From Ignavibacteriales bacterium (GTDB taxonomy: Bacteria > Bacteroidota > Ignavibacteria > Ignavibacteriales > Ignavibacteriaceae), in the NCBI GenBank assembly GCA_012517155.1, contig JAAYVN010000026.1, positions 101,312 to 165,311 on the forward strand: a stretch of 64,000 nucleotides of DNA, read 5' to 3'. This document shows positions 1 through 8,702 of the stretch, in pieces (the first letter of the stretch is position 1; every line of letters begins with the position of its first letter). Below the pieces are notes generated by a model. That model had not been told where the DNA came from and did no database searches. It saw only the letters and a program-made list of their open reading frames with translations. The translations under genes and the position numbers were made by a program.

Positions 1-2
1 AT

Positions 3-743
3 CTAAATCTTCATTTTGATGAATCCCAAAAGAAACCATTTCTTGCAGGTGTGCTCTCTTTAATCTTACCCGGAGCGGGGGAATTTTATTCAGAAAGTTA
101 TATAAAAGCAGGAGTGTTTCTTGCTCTTGAAGCAGCAGCAATTACAACTGCGATAGTCTATGATAAAAAGGGAGATGATCAGACTTCGGTATATCAACAT
201 TTTGCAGATAGAAACTGGGATGTTAGTAAATATGCTGTATGGTTATGGAATAACAGAGAAGCTCTGGGAATTCCGAACACACACGGTATTAATTCAATAG
301 ATGAGATAATCATTAACAATGATCCAAATTTAGCCTACTGGGAGAGAGTTGATTTTTCAAAGCTGAATCTTCTGGAGTCGAAATTTTCTCATAGACTACC
401 AAAACACGGGGACCAGCAATATTATGAAATGATTGGGAAATATCCACAGTATAATCATGGTTGGGTTGACCAGTTAAATGATAACACACCACAGTATAAT
501 GAGATACTTACACCAATGTTCCATAACTATTCTTTAATGCGAGGCGAAGCAAATAATTTCTACAATGTGGCTTCCAAAGCTGTAATAGTGTTGTATGTGA
601 ACCACTTTTTAAGTGCATTGGATGCGGTATGGAGTGCTGTTTCTTACAACAAAGACCTTACAATGAAACTAAGAGTAAAAGAAGAATTTGTTGCAGACAG
701 GTTTGAAATAGTCCCCAGAGTCAGCTTTTCTTTCAATTTTTAA
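3..743 (+). CDS. Membrane protein of unknown function, 5' end outside window
   Basis: The frame is open to the left edge of the window, so the start lies upstream; the GTG at 51 is probably internal. The visible 247 residues begin near a motif QKKPFLAG followed by a hydrophobic stretch with LILPGAGEFY, then a second hydrophobic segment, a long polar middle and a third hydrophobic segment near the C-terminus. The protein is clearly related to the product of 29885-30616, which has LLPGMGELYGGNY in the same place and a matching end (NHFLSALDAV against NRLTSAINAV, both followed by YNK). The GxGxxY signature resembles small Bacteroidota membrane proteins of the DUF5683 kind, but I cannot assign a function. 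No partner is visible because the upstream gene is cut off. Confidence 0.75.
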   Translation, partial: LNLHFDESQKKPFLAGVLSLILPGAGEFYSESYIKAGVFLALEAAAITTAIVYDKKGDDQTSVYQHFADRNWDVSKYAVWLWNNREALGIPNTHGINSIDEIIINNDPNLAYWERVDFSKLNLLESKFSHRLPKHGDQQYYEMIGKYPQYNHGWVDQLNDNTPQYNEILTPMFHNYSLMRGEANNFYNVASKAVIVLYVNHFLSALDAVWSAVSYNKDLTMKLRVKEEFVADRFEIVPRVSFSFNF

Positions 744-879
744 CCAATCCTAAGTTTTCTATCGTGGGGCTATTGTGGGTAAGACAGAATTTATTAAAAT
801 TGGTTTTATTATAATTCATTTTTTCGTTAGATTTAATTACCAATTTAAGTAGTTTTGTAAAAAACACCCGAAGAAATAC

Positions 880-1614
880 ATGATTATTAATTATATACTT
901 AACTCACAGACCGGTTTAATAAGAACGCAGAATGAAGACGCAGCTTCTTTTTATGACCTTGGGGACTCGGTATTAGCCATTGTATGCGATGGAATAGGAG
1001 GTAACAAAGCCGGAAACATAGCCAGCCAGTTGGTAATCGATTCAATTTATCCTTTTTTTCAGAAATCAGCTGAAACTGATCCATTGAAAAAAATTGAAGA
1101 TGCAGCAATAAAAGTAAATGAATTAGTTATTAATGCAGCTGAAACGCGAAATGAATATGAAGGAATGGCCACAACGGCAGAGATTTTATATATTAAGGAT
1201 GCAGTTGCATATTGGGGACATGTTGGTGATTCAAGCATTTATTATTTTCAAAATGAAGACCTGATAAAAATTACAAAAGATCATTCTATAGTGCAAAAAC
1301 TCATGGATTTAGGAGCGATCACTGCACGAGAAGCAAAAATTCATCCTCATAAAAACATAGTATTAAGAGCAATTGGCGATAAGACCGGTTTTGGGATCGA
1401 TTTAAACTACATGAAACTTAAGACAAACAAAAAATGGAAATTTATACTTTGTACAGATGGGGTGACAGGTGTTATTGACAAGGATGAATTGAAGTATTTA
1501 CTGATTGAGGACGATCTTGAAGGTATATCAGAGAAAATTGAGAAGCTGATTTTAGAGAGGGGAGCTCCTGATAATTATACATACATAATTGTAAGCAATA
1601 AAGGTTTGAAATAA
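880..1614 (+). CDS. PP2C-family serine/threonine protein phosphatase
   Basis: This 244-residue cytoplasmic protein is a compact bacterial PP2C (Stp/PrpC type) that should remove phosphate from Ser/Thr residues using two metal ions. The metal-binding aspartates are all visible: NED at 18-20, DGIGG at 37-41, HVGDSSIY at 114-121, CTDG at 191-194 and PDN at 230-232. No membrane or extra sensory domain is present. Its stop overlaps the ATG of the kinase gene by one base (TAATG), so the two are translationally coupled, as is usual for antagonistic kinase/phosphatase pairs. I infer that it reverses phosphorylation by that kinase. Confidence 0.93.
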   Translation: MIINYILNSQTGLIRTQNEDAASFYDLGDSVLAIVCDGIGGNKAGNIASQLVIDSIYPFFQKSAETDPLKKIEDAAIKVNELVINAAETRNEYEGMATTAEILYIKDAVAYWGHVGDSSIYYFQNEDLIKITKDHSIVQKLMDLGAITAREAKIHPHKNIVLRAIGDKTGFGIDLNYMKLKTNKKWKFILCTDGVTGVIDKDELKYLLIEDDLEGISEKIEKLILERGAPDNYTYIIVSNKGLK

Positions 1615-3524
1615 TGCAACTCAAACCGGGATTCATAATAGAAAATTTTAAGATAGTAAGTATGTTAGGGGAAGGGGGGATGGGTATAGTCTATAAGGCA
1701 CTTGATTTAAAGCTTGAAAGATACGTTGCACTTAAAGTATTAAACCCGCAGGCATATCAGAATCCGCAGTTTTTAGAAAGATTTAAGAGAGAAGCAAAAA
1801 ACCAAGCAAAATTAAATCATCCAAATCTAGTAGCGGTTTATGGCTTTACAGATCAGTACAAATTGCTTGGAATTGTAATGGAGTACGTTGAGGGGGAAAC
1901 GCTGGAGAAGTATATTGAGAAAAGGGGAAGGTTGGATTATTTTGAAGCAATGACAATTATGGAACATATCCTGGCAGGAGTTGGTTATGCCCATTCCAAG
2001 GGATTCATTCACAGGGATATAAAGCCATCAAATGTAATTATAAGCCGAGAGGGGATAGTAAAGATAATGGACTTTGGTATATCAAAGTCAATGTTTGAAA
2101 AGAGTATAACAAGAACTGGAACCAAAATAGGGACACTACTCTATATGAGTCCCGAACAGCTAAAAGCCGAAGAACCAACCAGACAAAGTGATATTTACTC
2201 GATCGGTGTTACACTATATGAAATGGTTGCGGGAATACCTCCTTTTAATTATACTACTGAATTTGAAATTATGGAAGGACATTTAAAGAAAAATCCACCC
2301 AAAATATCAACAGTTGTATCAAATGTACCAGGCGAACTAGATAAGATTATTCAAAAAGCGATGGAAAAGAGTATCTATAAAAGGTATTCAAACTGCGAAT
2401 TATTTTTAGCAGATGTTCAGGCATTAATGCGAAAAGCCGAAACATTTAAAACACAAAAAGTAACTGCTCCAGTAAAGAAAAAGAGTAAAAGCAGCAATAT
2501 AAAGTTTTATTTGATTGCACTTCTTGTGTTAACATTATTTGGATTACTATTTTATTTCTCATTTGGTTTGATAAAGGATTTCTGGACAGAGATGAAATCC
2601 GGAAAATTTTCAACGGAAGATTCTACTTTTGTACCGTATAAAACAAATCCAGCATATACTAATTTAGGCAATTTGAAGATTGTATCGACTGGTACAAATA
2701 AGAATTTGAGTTCTGTTTATTTTGTTGACAGACTTTCGGGCTATGCATGCGGAGAAGAAGGGACAATTATCAAAACCGTTGACGGTGGAGAAAACTGGTT
2801 AATGATACCTTCTTTTGATGGAATGAACTTCAACAATCTCTACTTCTTTAATATTTCCGATGGAATAATAATTGGAGATAACGGAGACCTTTATGTAACA
2901 AAGGATAGTGCGACAACATTAAACAAAGTTGCATTACCGGTAGGGGAACGATTGCTTAAGATTTATTTTTATGATAATTATAATGGCTATGTAACCGGTG
3001 CCAATGGGGTAATTCTTAAAACAAGTGATCAGGGGAATACGTGGAGCCTGACTTCAACGCAAACGAATGAACATATATTGAATATCTTTTTTACCAACAG
3101 AGATCTGGGATTTTCAGTGGGAAGAAGCGGGACAGTATTAAAAACAACCGATTCAGGCAATTCATGGACTCCATTGAAAAGATTCACAAATAATTATTTG
3201 AGGTGCGTATATTTTATAGATACACAGAAAGGATTTGTTGCAGGGGCGGGAGGTCAAGTATTTAAGACCGAAAATGGAGGGAAGGACTGGAAAAAGATAG
3301 AGACCGAAATTATTTCCGGAATTATCGGGATCAAATTTACGGATGACAAACATGGATTTGCAGTTTCAGGTAAGGGGGAATTTTTATATTCTGCAGACAG
3401 CGGTGAGACCTGGAACTTAAACAGAACAGGCCGATATGTGAATTTGACTGACATGTCAGTTTCACCAACAAACGATGTCTATTTTTCCGGTCTAAACGGA
3501 ATAGTACTTAAGCAAGATAAGTAA
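1614..3524 (+). CDS. Transmembrane Ser/Thr protein kinase with C-terminal YCF48-like beta-propeller
   Basis: The 636-residue product is an eukaryotic-like kinase of the PknB class. Its N-terminal kinase domain (about 11-275) has the glycine loop GEGGMG at 19-24, catalytic Lys41, HRD with Asp135, DFG with Asp153 and the SPE motif at 179-181, so it looks catalytically complete. A basic linker leads to one membrane segment at about 297-320. The outer part, about 360-632, has seven repeats of about 41 residues with the pattern G-x-x-G-x-(I/V)-x-K-T-x-D-x-G-x-x-W, typical of YCF48/BNR-like propellers. PASTA repeats, usual in Gram-positive kinases, are absent. I infer a receptor kinase whose periplasmic propeller senses a protein or envelope ligand. 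It forms an operon with the PP2C phosphatase upstream. Confidence 0.92.
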   Translation: MQLKPGFIIENFKIVSMLGEGGMGIVYKALDLKLERYVALKVLNPQAYQNPQFLERFKREAKNQAKLNHPNLVAVYGFTDQYKLLGIVMEYVEGETLEKYIEKRGRLDYFEAMTIMEHILAGVGYAHSKGFIHRDIKPSNVIISREGIVKIMDFGISKSMFEKSITRTGTKIGTLLYMSPEQLKAEEPTRQSDIYSIGVTLYEMVAGIPPFNYTTEFEIMEGHLKKNPPKISTVVSNVPGELDKIIQKAMEKSIYKRYSNCELFLADVQALMRKAETFKTQKVTAPVKKKSKSSNIKFYLIALLVLTLFGLLFYFSFGLIKDFWTEMKSGKFSTEDSTFVPYKTNPAYTNLGNLKIVSTGTNKNLSSVYFVDRLSGYACGEEGTIIKTVDGGENWLMIPSFDGMNFNNLYFFNISDGIIIGDNGDLYVTKDSATTLNKVALPVGERLLKIYFYDNYNGYVTGANGVILKTSDQGNTWSLTSTQTNEHILNIFFTNRDLGFSVGRSGTVLKTTDSGNSWTPLKRFTNNYLRCVYFIDTQKGFVAGAGGQVFKTENGGKDWKKIETEIISGIIGIKFTDDKHGFAVSGKGEFLYSADSGETWNLNRTGRYVNLTDMSVSPTNDVYFSGLNGIVLKQDK

Positions 3525-3557
3525 GAGTCAGAATTGAAGTATGAAAGAAACTGACCC

Positions 3558-5762
3558 GTGCAAATTAAAATTAAAGAAGGAATTATAAAGGAAAATATTT
3601 TATTTATTTTTTTGGCAGCATTGTTGATGGCAGCTGCAGTATTGCAGTTGACAATTCCGCTTACCAAATTCTTCAGTTTTGAGTATTCGGTTGTAAACAG
3701 TATATTAATTACTTTCTTTATTTCTATCATTACCATTCAAAACCTTCATAAAAAGAATCCAGAATCTTATCGTGATTTCAATACAGGGACTGCATCAAAT
3801 CTGTTTTTATTTTTTATAATACCGCTGATTATAGCTTTTATAAATACAGTTCTTAAAAATCAATGTCCATTTTATCATGGATTGCCATATTACTTCACTA
3901 TTGTTTTTCCTGCAATCTTTGTTGGGCGAGGTATTGGGATTTTTGTATTTTGCGCAATTAGGAGATTTAGAAGTATCGGACTGATTTTTGTCTATCTTCT
4001 TATTCTCACTATTCCTCTTATTGAGTTTTATCTCAACCCACAGGTATATTTTTACAATCCGATTTTTAGTTTTTTCCCAGGAAATATATATGATGAATCA
4101 ATAAGAGTAGATGTAACATTAATTACATACAGACTAATAAATCTCATATTTTTCGAATCGATTGCAGTAATTTACTTTTTAAGTAAGAAAATTGAATTTA
4201 GAAGGGGAATTATTGTTATATATACTTTGATAACCAGTTTAATTTTCATAATTCTCTCACCTTACTTAGGATTCTCAACCAATATGGAGAGAATAAAAAG
4301 AAAATTACCTGTTTCTGAAGAAACAGCAAATATCAGATTTCATTATGGAAATGAGAGGACGAAAAAGGAAATGAGCTATTCTACTTTTGAGGCAGAATAC
4401 TATTATCATGAACTTAGCGAGTATTATAAGACTGAACCGGATAAAAAGATCGATGCCTTTGTTTTCAAGGATAGTGGTGAAAAAAGAGATATTTTCGGTG
4501 CCGGAAATGCTGATGTTGCAAAACCTTGGATGAATCAAATATATCTATCAGAGCAAACTTTAAATAGAACGTTAAAACATGAAATGTCACATGTTTTCAC
4601 CTCGAAATTTGGTAAATATGTGTTTGAAGTTGCGGACAAAATTAATCCAGTCTTAATTGAAGGAATTGCGACCGCAAGTGAAGGATTTTATGATGATTAC
4701 CCTTTGCATTATCTTGCATTTCAAGCCTATAAGAATGGATATCTCACAGAACTTCCGGAATTATTTTCGGGATTAAACTTTTTTGCTAAAGCATCTTCGT
4801 CGTCATATCTAACTTCAGGATCTTTTGTAAAATTCTTAGTTGATAAATATGGTATAGAAAAATTCAAGTTACTTTATCGGGATATAGATTTTATGAAACA
4901 TTATGGGAAGGATATTGCAACTCTTAATAAAGAGTATATTGAGTTTATAAGCATACAGGATTTTCCTTCAAACAAAGCAGTAGCCAATTACTATTTTGGT
5001 CGAAAAGGGCTTATACAAAAGAACTGTCCCAGATACATTTCAGCAAAGACGGAAGAAATTTTCGAATTAATAGCAAAAAGGAATTATCTCGATGCAAAAG
5101 AGATAATTTCAGAATTAGAGTTAAAAAACACAAGTTGGGCGTTGACTTACGCGATGATTGAATGTAATCAGGGATTAGGGGAAATCCGTTCATGTTTGAG
5201 ATACATTGAAAATAAAGAAACAACTTATAAAGGAACTGCATACGAGGAAATACTAGCTATCCGCAAAGCCGATATGCTATTTTTAGATGATCAAACTGAT
5301 AAAGCAATGAATATTTTAGTAAATATTCTGAGCACCTCATCTGTGCACAGAGTCTACTTTTTAGCTAAAACAAGAATAATATTAAGTGAAAAAATGGTAA
5401 TCAAAGAATATATAATGGGAAACGAAGAAACAAGAGCACACATTTTTAAGAAGATATTTCTGCAGACGAGTAATATTTCTTTAATACCAGCAATACAGGA
5501 TAAAATAAATTATCAAGATAAAAAAAATGACTGGATCTTAGAAGTAGTATTGAAGGGAACCGTCAAAAACAACTATGAAAAATATGCACTCATTAAACTT
5601 TCGGAACTTCTAGCGAGGCAGGGAAATTATGGAAAGGCAAAGCAAATATTAGATAAAGCTAAAAAACCAGAAGGGGAATGTATTTTTAATGAATTGTTAA
5701 AAAGTGTTGAACTTAAATTATTAAGACTATCAGAAGGGAAAACACAATTACAAAATGAATAA
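3558..5762 (+). CDS. Polytopic membrane protein with HExxH metallopeptidase domain and TPR-like tail
   Basis: Starting at a GTG (an in-frame TGA lies just upstream), the 734-residue product has about seven hydrophobic segments in residues 13-240. These are followed by a soluble domain with HEMSH at 341-345 and a downstream glutamate in EGIATA (Glu368), the HExxH...E arrangement of gluzincin (MA clan, Peptidase_MA-like) zinc peptidases. The C-terminal 250 residues are helical and TPR-like (for example GNYGKAKQILDKAKK). It lies 33 bp after the kinase gene and overlaps the CCA-enzyme start by 8 bp (ATGAATAA). I infer a membrane-bound protease; its substrate, and any link to the kinase, are not shown by sequence. 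Confidence 0.72.
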   Translation: MQIKIKEGIIKENILFIFLAALLMAAAVLQLTIPLTKFFSFEYSVVNSILITFFISIITIQNLHKKNPESYRDFNTGTASNLFLFFIIPLIIAFINTVLKNQCPFYHGLPYYFTIVFPAIFVGRGIGIFVFCAIRRFRSIGLIFVYLLILTIPLIEFYLNPQVYFYNPIFSFFPGNIYDESIRVDVTLITYRLINLIFFESIAVIYFLSKKIEFRRGIIVIYTLITSLIFIILSPYLGFSTNMERIKRKLPVSEETANIRFHYGNERTKKEMSYSTFEAEYYYHELSEYYKTEPDKKIDAFVFKDSGEKRDIFGAGNADVAKPWMNQIYLSEQTLNRTLKHEMSHVFTSKFGKYVFEVADKINPVLIEGIATASEGFYDDYPLHYLAFQAYKNGYLTELPELFSGLNFFAKASSSSYLTSGSFVKFLVDKYGIEKFKLLYRDIDFMKHYGKDIATLNKEYIEFISIQDFPSNKAVANYYFGRKGLIQKNCPRYISAKTEEIFELIAKRNYLDAKEIISELELKNTSWALTYAMIECNQGLGEIRSCLRYIENKETTYKGTAYEEILAIRKADMLFLDDQTDKAMNILVNILSTSSVHRVYFLAKTRIILSEKMVIKEYIMGNEETRAHIFKKIFLQTSNISLIPAIQDKINYQDKKNDWILEVVLKGTVKNNYEKYALIKLSELLARQGNYGKAKQILDKAKKPEGECIFNELLKSVELKLLRLSEGKTQLQNE

Positions 5763-7170
5763 GGATGACTTAAAAAAAAATATTAAAAAAGAGATTGAAT
5801 CAATAAGCTTTATAAGGGAGATTTCCGAGTTTGCCAGTAAAGAACATGAAGTTTATATTGTCGGAGGGTTTATAAGAGATATCCTACTCGGAAGAGAACG
5901 AAGTGAAATTGATTTTCTAATTGTGGGAGATGGAATTGAATTTGTCGAAAAATTAGCCGCTCACTTAGGAGTTTATAAAATATCAGTCTATAAAAATTTC
6001 GGAACAGCACATTTTAATTATAAGGGATATGCTTTGGAGTTTGTTTCATCCAGACAGGAATCATATACATCAGAAAGTAGAAATCCGGTAGTAAGCAGCG
6101 GAACCTTTGAGGATGACATTAAGAGAAGGGACTTTACAATTAATACCTTAGCCGTGTCACTTAAGAGTTCTAATTTTGGTGAGTTAATTGATTGCTATTC
6201 CGCCCTTGACGCTATTGAGGAGAGAATCATCAAAACCCCATTGGAAGCTGAAAAGACATTTAATGATGATCCTCTAAGAATAATGAGAGCATTCCGTTTT
6301 GCTGCTCAGCTTGATTTCAGGCTTGATGAGCAAGTATTAAACTCTGCAGAATCAATGCGTGAAAGATTATCCATAGTTTCTCAAGAAAGAGTTACGGATG
6401 AATTTATGAAGATTCTCTCTTCGAAAAAACCTTCTGCTGCATTGATCCCTATGTATAAGACAAAAGTACTTGAAATAGTATTCCCGGAAATCCATAATTT
6501 GGGTGGGGTGGATCAGAGGAAGGATTTCCATCATAAGGATGTATTTTACCACACTTGTAAAGTTGTGGATAATGTTGCGCTTGTTTCAAATAATGTTTGG
6601 TTAAGGTTTGCTGCAATTGTCCATGATATTGCAAAACCGCAGACTAAAAGGTTTGACGAAGCAACAGGCTGGACTTTTCACGGACATGAAGAAATTGGAG
6701 CTCGAATGATGAATGGGATATTCAAAAGAATGAAGCTTCCATATCATAAATTGGAATATGTAAAAAAACTTATCAGATTGCATCTAAGACCCATTGCTTT
6801 AGCTAAAGAGGAAGTGACTGACTCTGCAATCCGAAGATTGATAGTCGAAGCTAATGAGGATCTGGATGACTTGATTTACTTATGCAGAGCGGATATCACT
6901 AGCAAGAATGTTGAAAAAGTGAACTCTTTTTTGGCTAATTATGATAGAGTAATGGCAAGAGTTTACGAAGTTCTGGAGAAGGACGCTTTGAGAGCCTTTC
7001 AATCACCAGTTCGTGGGGAAGTAATTATGGAAGTATGTGGATTAAAACCATCAAAAACAGTGGGACTTATTAAGTCAGAGATTGAAGAGGCAATTCTTGA
7101 AGGCAGCATAGGAAATAATTATGAAGAAGCATATGAGTATATGCTTAAAATAAAAGACAAATACCTTTAA
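5755..7170 (+). CDS. cca: CCA-adding enzyme / tRNA nucleotidyltransferase with HD domain
   Basis: This 471-residue class II nucleotidyltransferase should build or repair the CCA end of tRNAs; the two tRNA genes in the window do not encode CCA, so such an enzyme is needed. GGFIRD at 37-42 is the nucleotide-binding loop and EID at 51-53 is the metal-binding pair. The motifs RRDFTIN and DDPLRIMRAFRFA follow. A C-terminal HD domain carries VHDIAKP and FHGHEE. Most relatives have DxD where this one has ExD; the exchange is conservative and I still expect activity. A poly(A) polymerase role is an alternative. Its ATG overlaps the upstream stop codon. Confidence 0.9.
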   Translation: MNKDDLKKNIKKEIESISFIREISEFASKEHEVYIVGGFIRDILLGRERSEIDFLIVGDGIEFVEKLAAHLGVYKISVYKNFGTAHFNYKGYALEFVSSRQESYTSESRNPVVSSGTFEDDIKRRDFTINTLAVSLKSSNFGELIDCYSALDAIEERIIKTPLEAEKTFNDDPLRIMRAFRFAAQLDFRLDEQVLNSAESMRERLSIVSQERVTDEFMKILSSKKPSAALIPMYKTKVLEIVFPEIHNLGGVDQRKDFHHKDVFYHTCKVVDNVALVSNNVWLRFAAIVHDIAKPQTKRFDEATGWTFHGHEEIGARMMNGIFKRMKLPYHKLEYVKKLIRLHLRPIALAKEEVTDSAIRRLIVEANEDLDDLIYLCRADITSKNVEKVNSFLANYDRVMARVYEVLEKDALRAFQSPVRGEVIMEVCGLKPSKTVGLIKSEIEEAILEGSIGNNYEEAYEYMLKIKDKYL

Positions 7171-7281
7171 GTTTATAGTTAACTTAATAAATACCGTTAA
7201 TCATTTATTTTAACCGTTTGAGAATTTGTTTAATAAAAAAAAAGAATTTTAACTAATTTTAGTAAAGGAATTAATAAAATT

Positions 7282-8688
7282 ATGCAAAAACGAAAAAATA
7301 CCGGAGCAGTAATGTATTTGAGATATTCTTTGATAGCTCTATTTCTCTGTCTACTCTTAACAATTCAAACTTCCGGACAAGAGATTACTTCACAAAATAC
7401 AAAATCTCTGACATTAGACCAGTCAATTTCCATTGCTTTAAAGAGAAATACAACTTTGGCTAAAAGTGAGTATGGAATCAGCGGATATGAGTCAACCGTA
7501 TTATCTTCATATGGTGACCTTTTACCAAGAGTATCTGCAAGTGGCGGATGGGAGTGGTATAGAACTGAAGATGAAGGAAGATTAGTAAATATCGGTGGAG
7601 CCCTTATACAAACCTCAAAGCAGGTAAAAGAAAACCGAAATTGGTCAGCCAGAGTATCCTCCAACTGGACTTTGTTCAATGGTCTTTCCAATTATGCAAG
7701 CATAAGGAAGAATGAAAAAGAACTTGAATCTGCAAAATTGACGTTGGAGAGATTAAAGCAAGATATAGTATTTCAGACAATCAGTCGTTATTATGCAATC
7801 CTAAATCTGGAGCAATTAGTTTTTGTTAAAGAAGAAAATGTTAAGTGGAATCAAAAAAATTACGAAATAATTAAAGAAAAGAGCAGACTTGGAGCAGGAA
7901 CAATGGCTGATGTTTATGCTCAACAAGTAAAATTAGGAACTGCAGAACTGGAACTGTTAAAATCCAAAAATGATTACGAAAACGAAAAAAGCAATTTTTT
8001 ATTTTATCTAGGATTAGATGTATTAGAAAAATATTCATTTGTCGATCCGAAAATTGATGGGACACTAAAAAAGGAACCGGAAGCTGTAACGAAAGAATAT
8101 GCGGAGTTCAGGGAACTGATTGAACAAGCTCTTGAAAACAGACCTGACTACAGAAGCGCCCAATATAGTCTTGATGCAGCTTATGATGACCTCTCAATAG
8201 CAAGAGGAAGTTACATGCCTTCTCTTACAAATAATGCTTCTTTCAGTTTAGACGGTGAATCACCGAATGTACTTTTTGACAGTAAGCTTTATTCCTTTGG
8301 ACTTACGCTGAGTATTCCGATATTCCAGGGGTGGAAAATTGATAATAGTGTTCAATATGCCAAGATACAAGCAAAAAATTCGGAAATTGCATTATCAGAT
8401 CTCGAAAGAGAAATAAAACTAAATATTCAGAAAATTTATCTGGACCTTCAGACCGCGGAGAAAAGGCTTGATGTAAGTCAGAAAAATGTTGATGCAGCAA
8501 GAGAGAATTTAAAAATTGAGGAAGAGAAATACTCACTCGGGTCCACAACATTGTTAAATGTTCTAATTGCAAACGCTGATTATGTTAATGCCCAAACAAA
8601 TTTAATTAATTCAAGATTCGAGTATTTGAGATTAAAGGAAGAAATTAATTACTACTTAGGAATAATAGATTTTAAGAAGTTTGAATAA
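7282..8688 (+). CDS. TolC-family outer membrane efflux protein
   Basis: The 468-residue product has an N-terminal signal peptide (hydrophobic stretch at about 15-30, ending near SGQE) and two outer-membrane efflux repeats of long coiled-coil helices, the TolC/OprM architecture. A later start at the ATG at 7312 would give a shorter, cleaner signal peptide. It is the first gene of a five-gene exporter operon and should form the outer membrane channel for the adaptor and ABC parts encoded next. The transported compound is unknown; related MacAB-TolC systems export lipids, peptides, toxins or macrolides. Confidence 0.93.
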   Translation: MQKRKNTGAVMYLRYSLIALFLCLLLTIQTSGQEITSQNTKSLTLDQSISIALKRNTTLAKSEYGISGYESTVLSSYGDLLPRVSASGGWEWYRTEDEGRLVNIGGALIQTSKQVKENRNWSARVSSNWTLFNGLSNYASIRKNEKELESAKLTLERLKQDIVFQTISRYYAILNLEQLVFVKEENVKWNQKNYEIIKEKSRLGAGTMADVYAQQVKLGTAELELLKSKNDYENEKSNFLFYLGLDVLEKYSFVDPKIDGTLKKEPEAVTKEYAEFRELIEQALENRPDYRSAQYSLDAAYDDLSIARGSYMPSLTNNASFSLDGESPNVLFDSKLYSFGLTLSIPIFQGWKIDNSVQYAKIQAKNSEIALSDLEREIKLNIQKIYLDLQTAEKRLDVSQKNVDAARENLKIEEEKYSLGSTTLLNVLIANADYVNAQTNLINSRFEYLRLKEEINYYLGIIDFKKFE

Positions 8689-8702
8689 TTCAGGAGTTGA
8701 AA

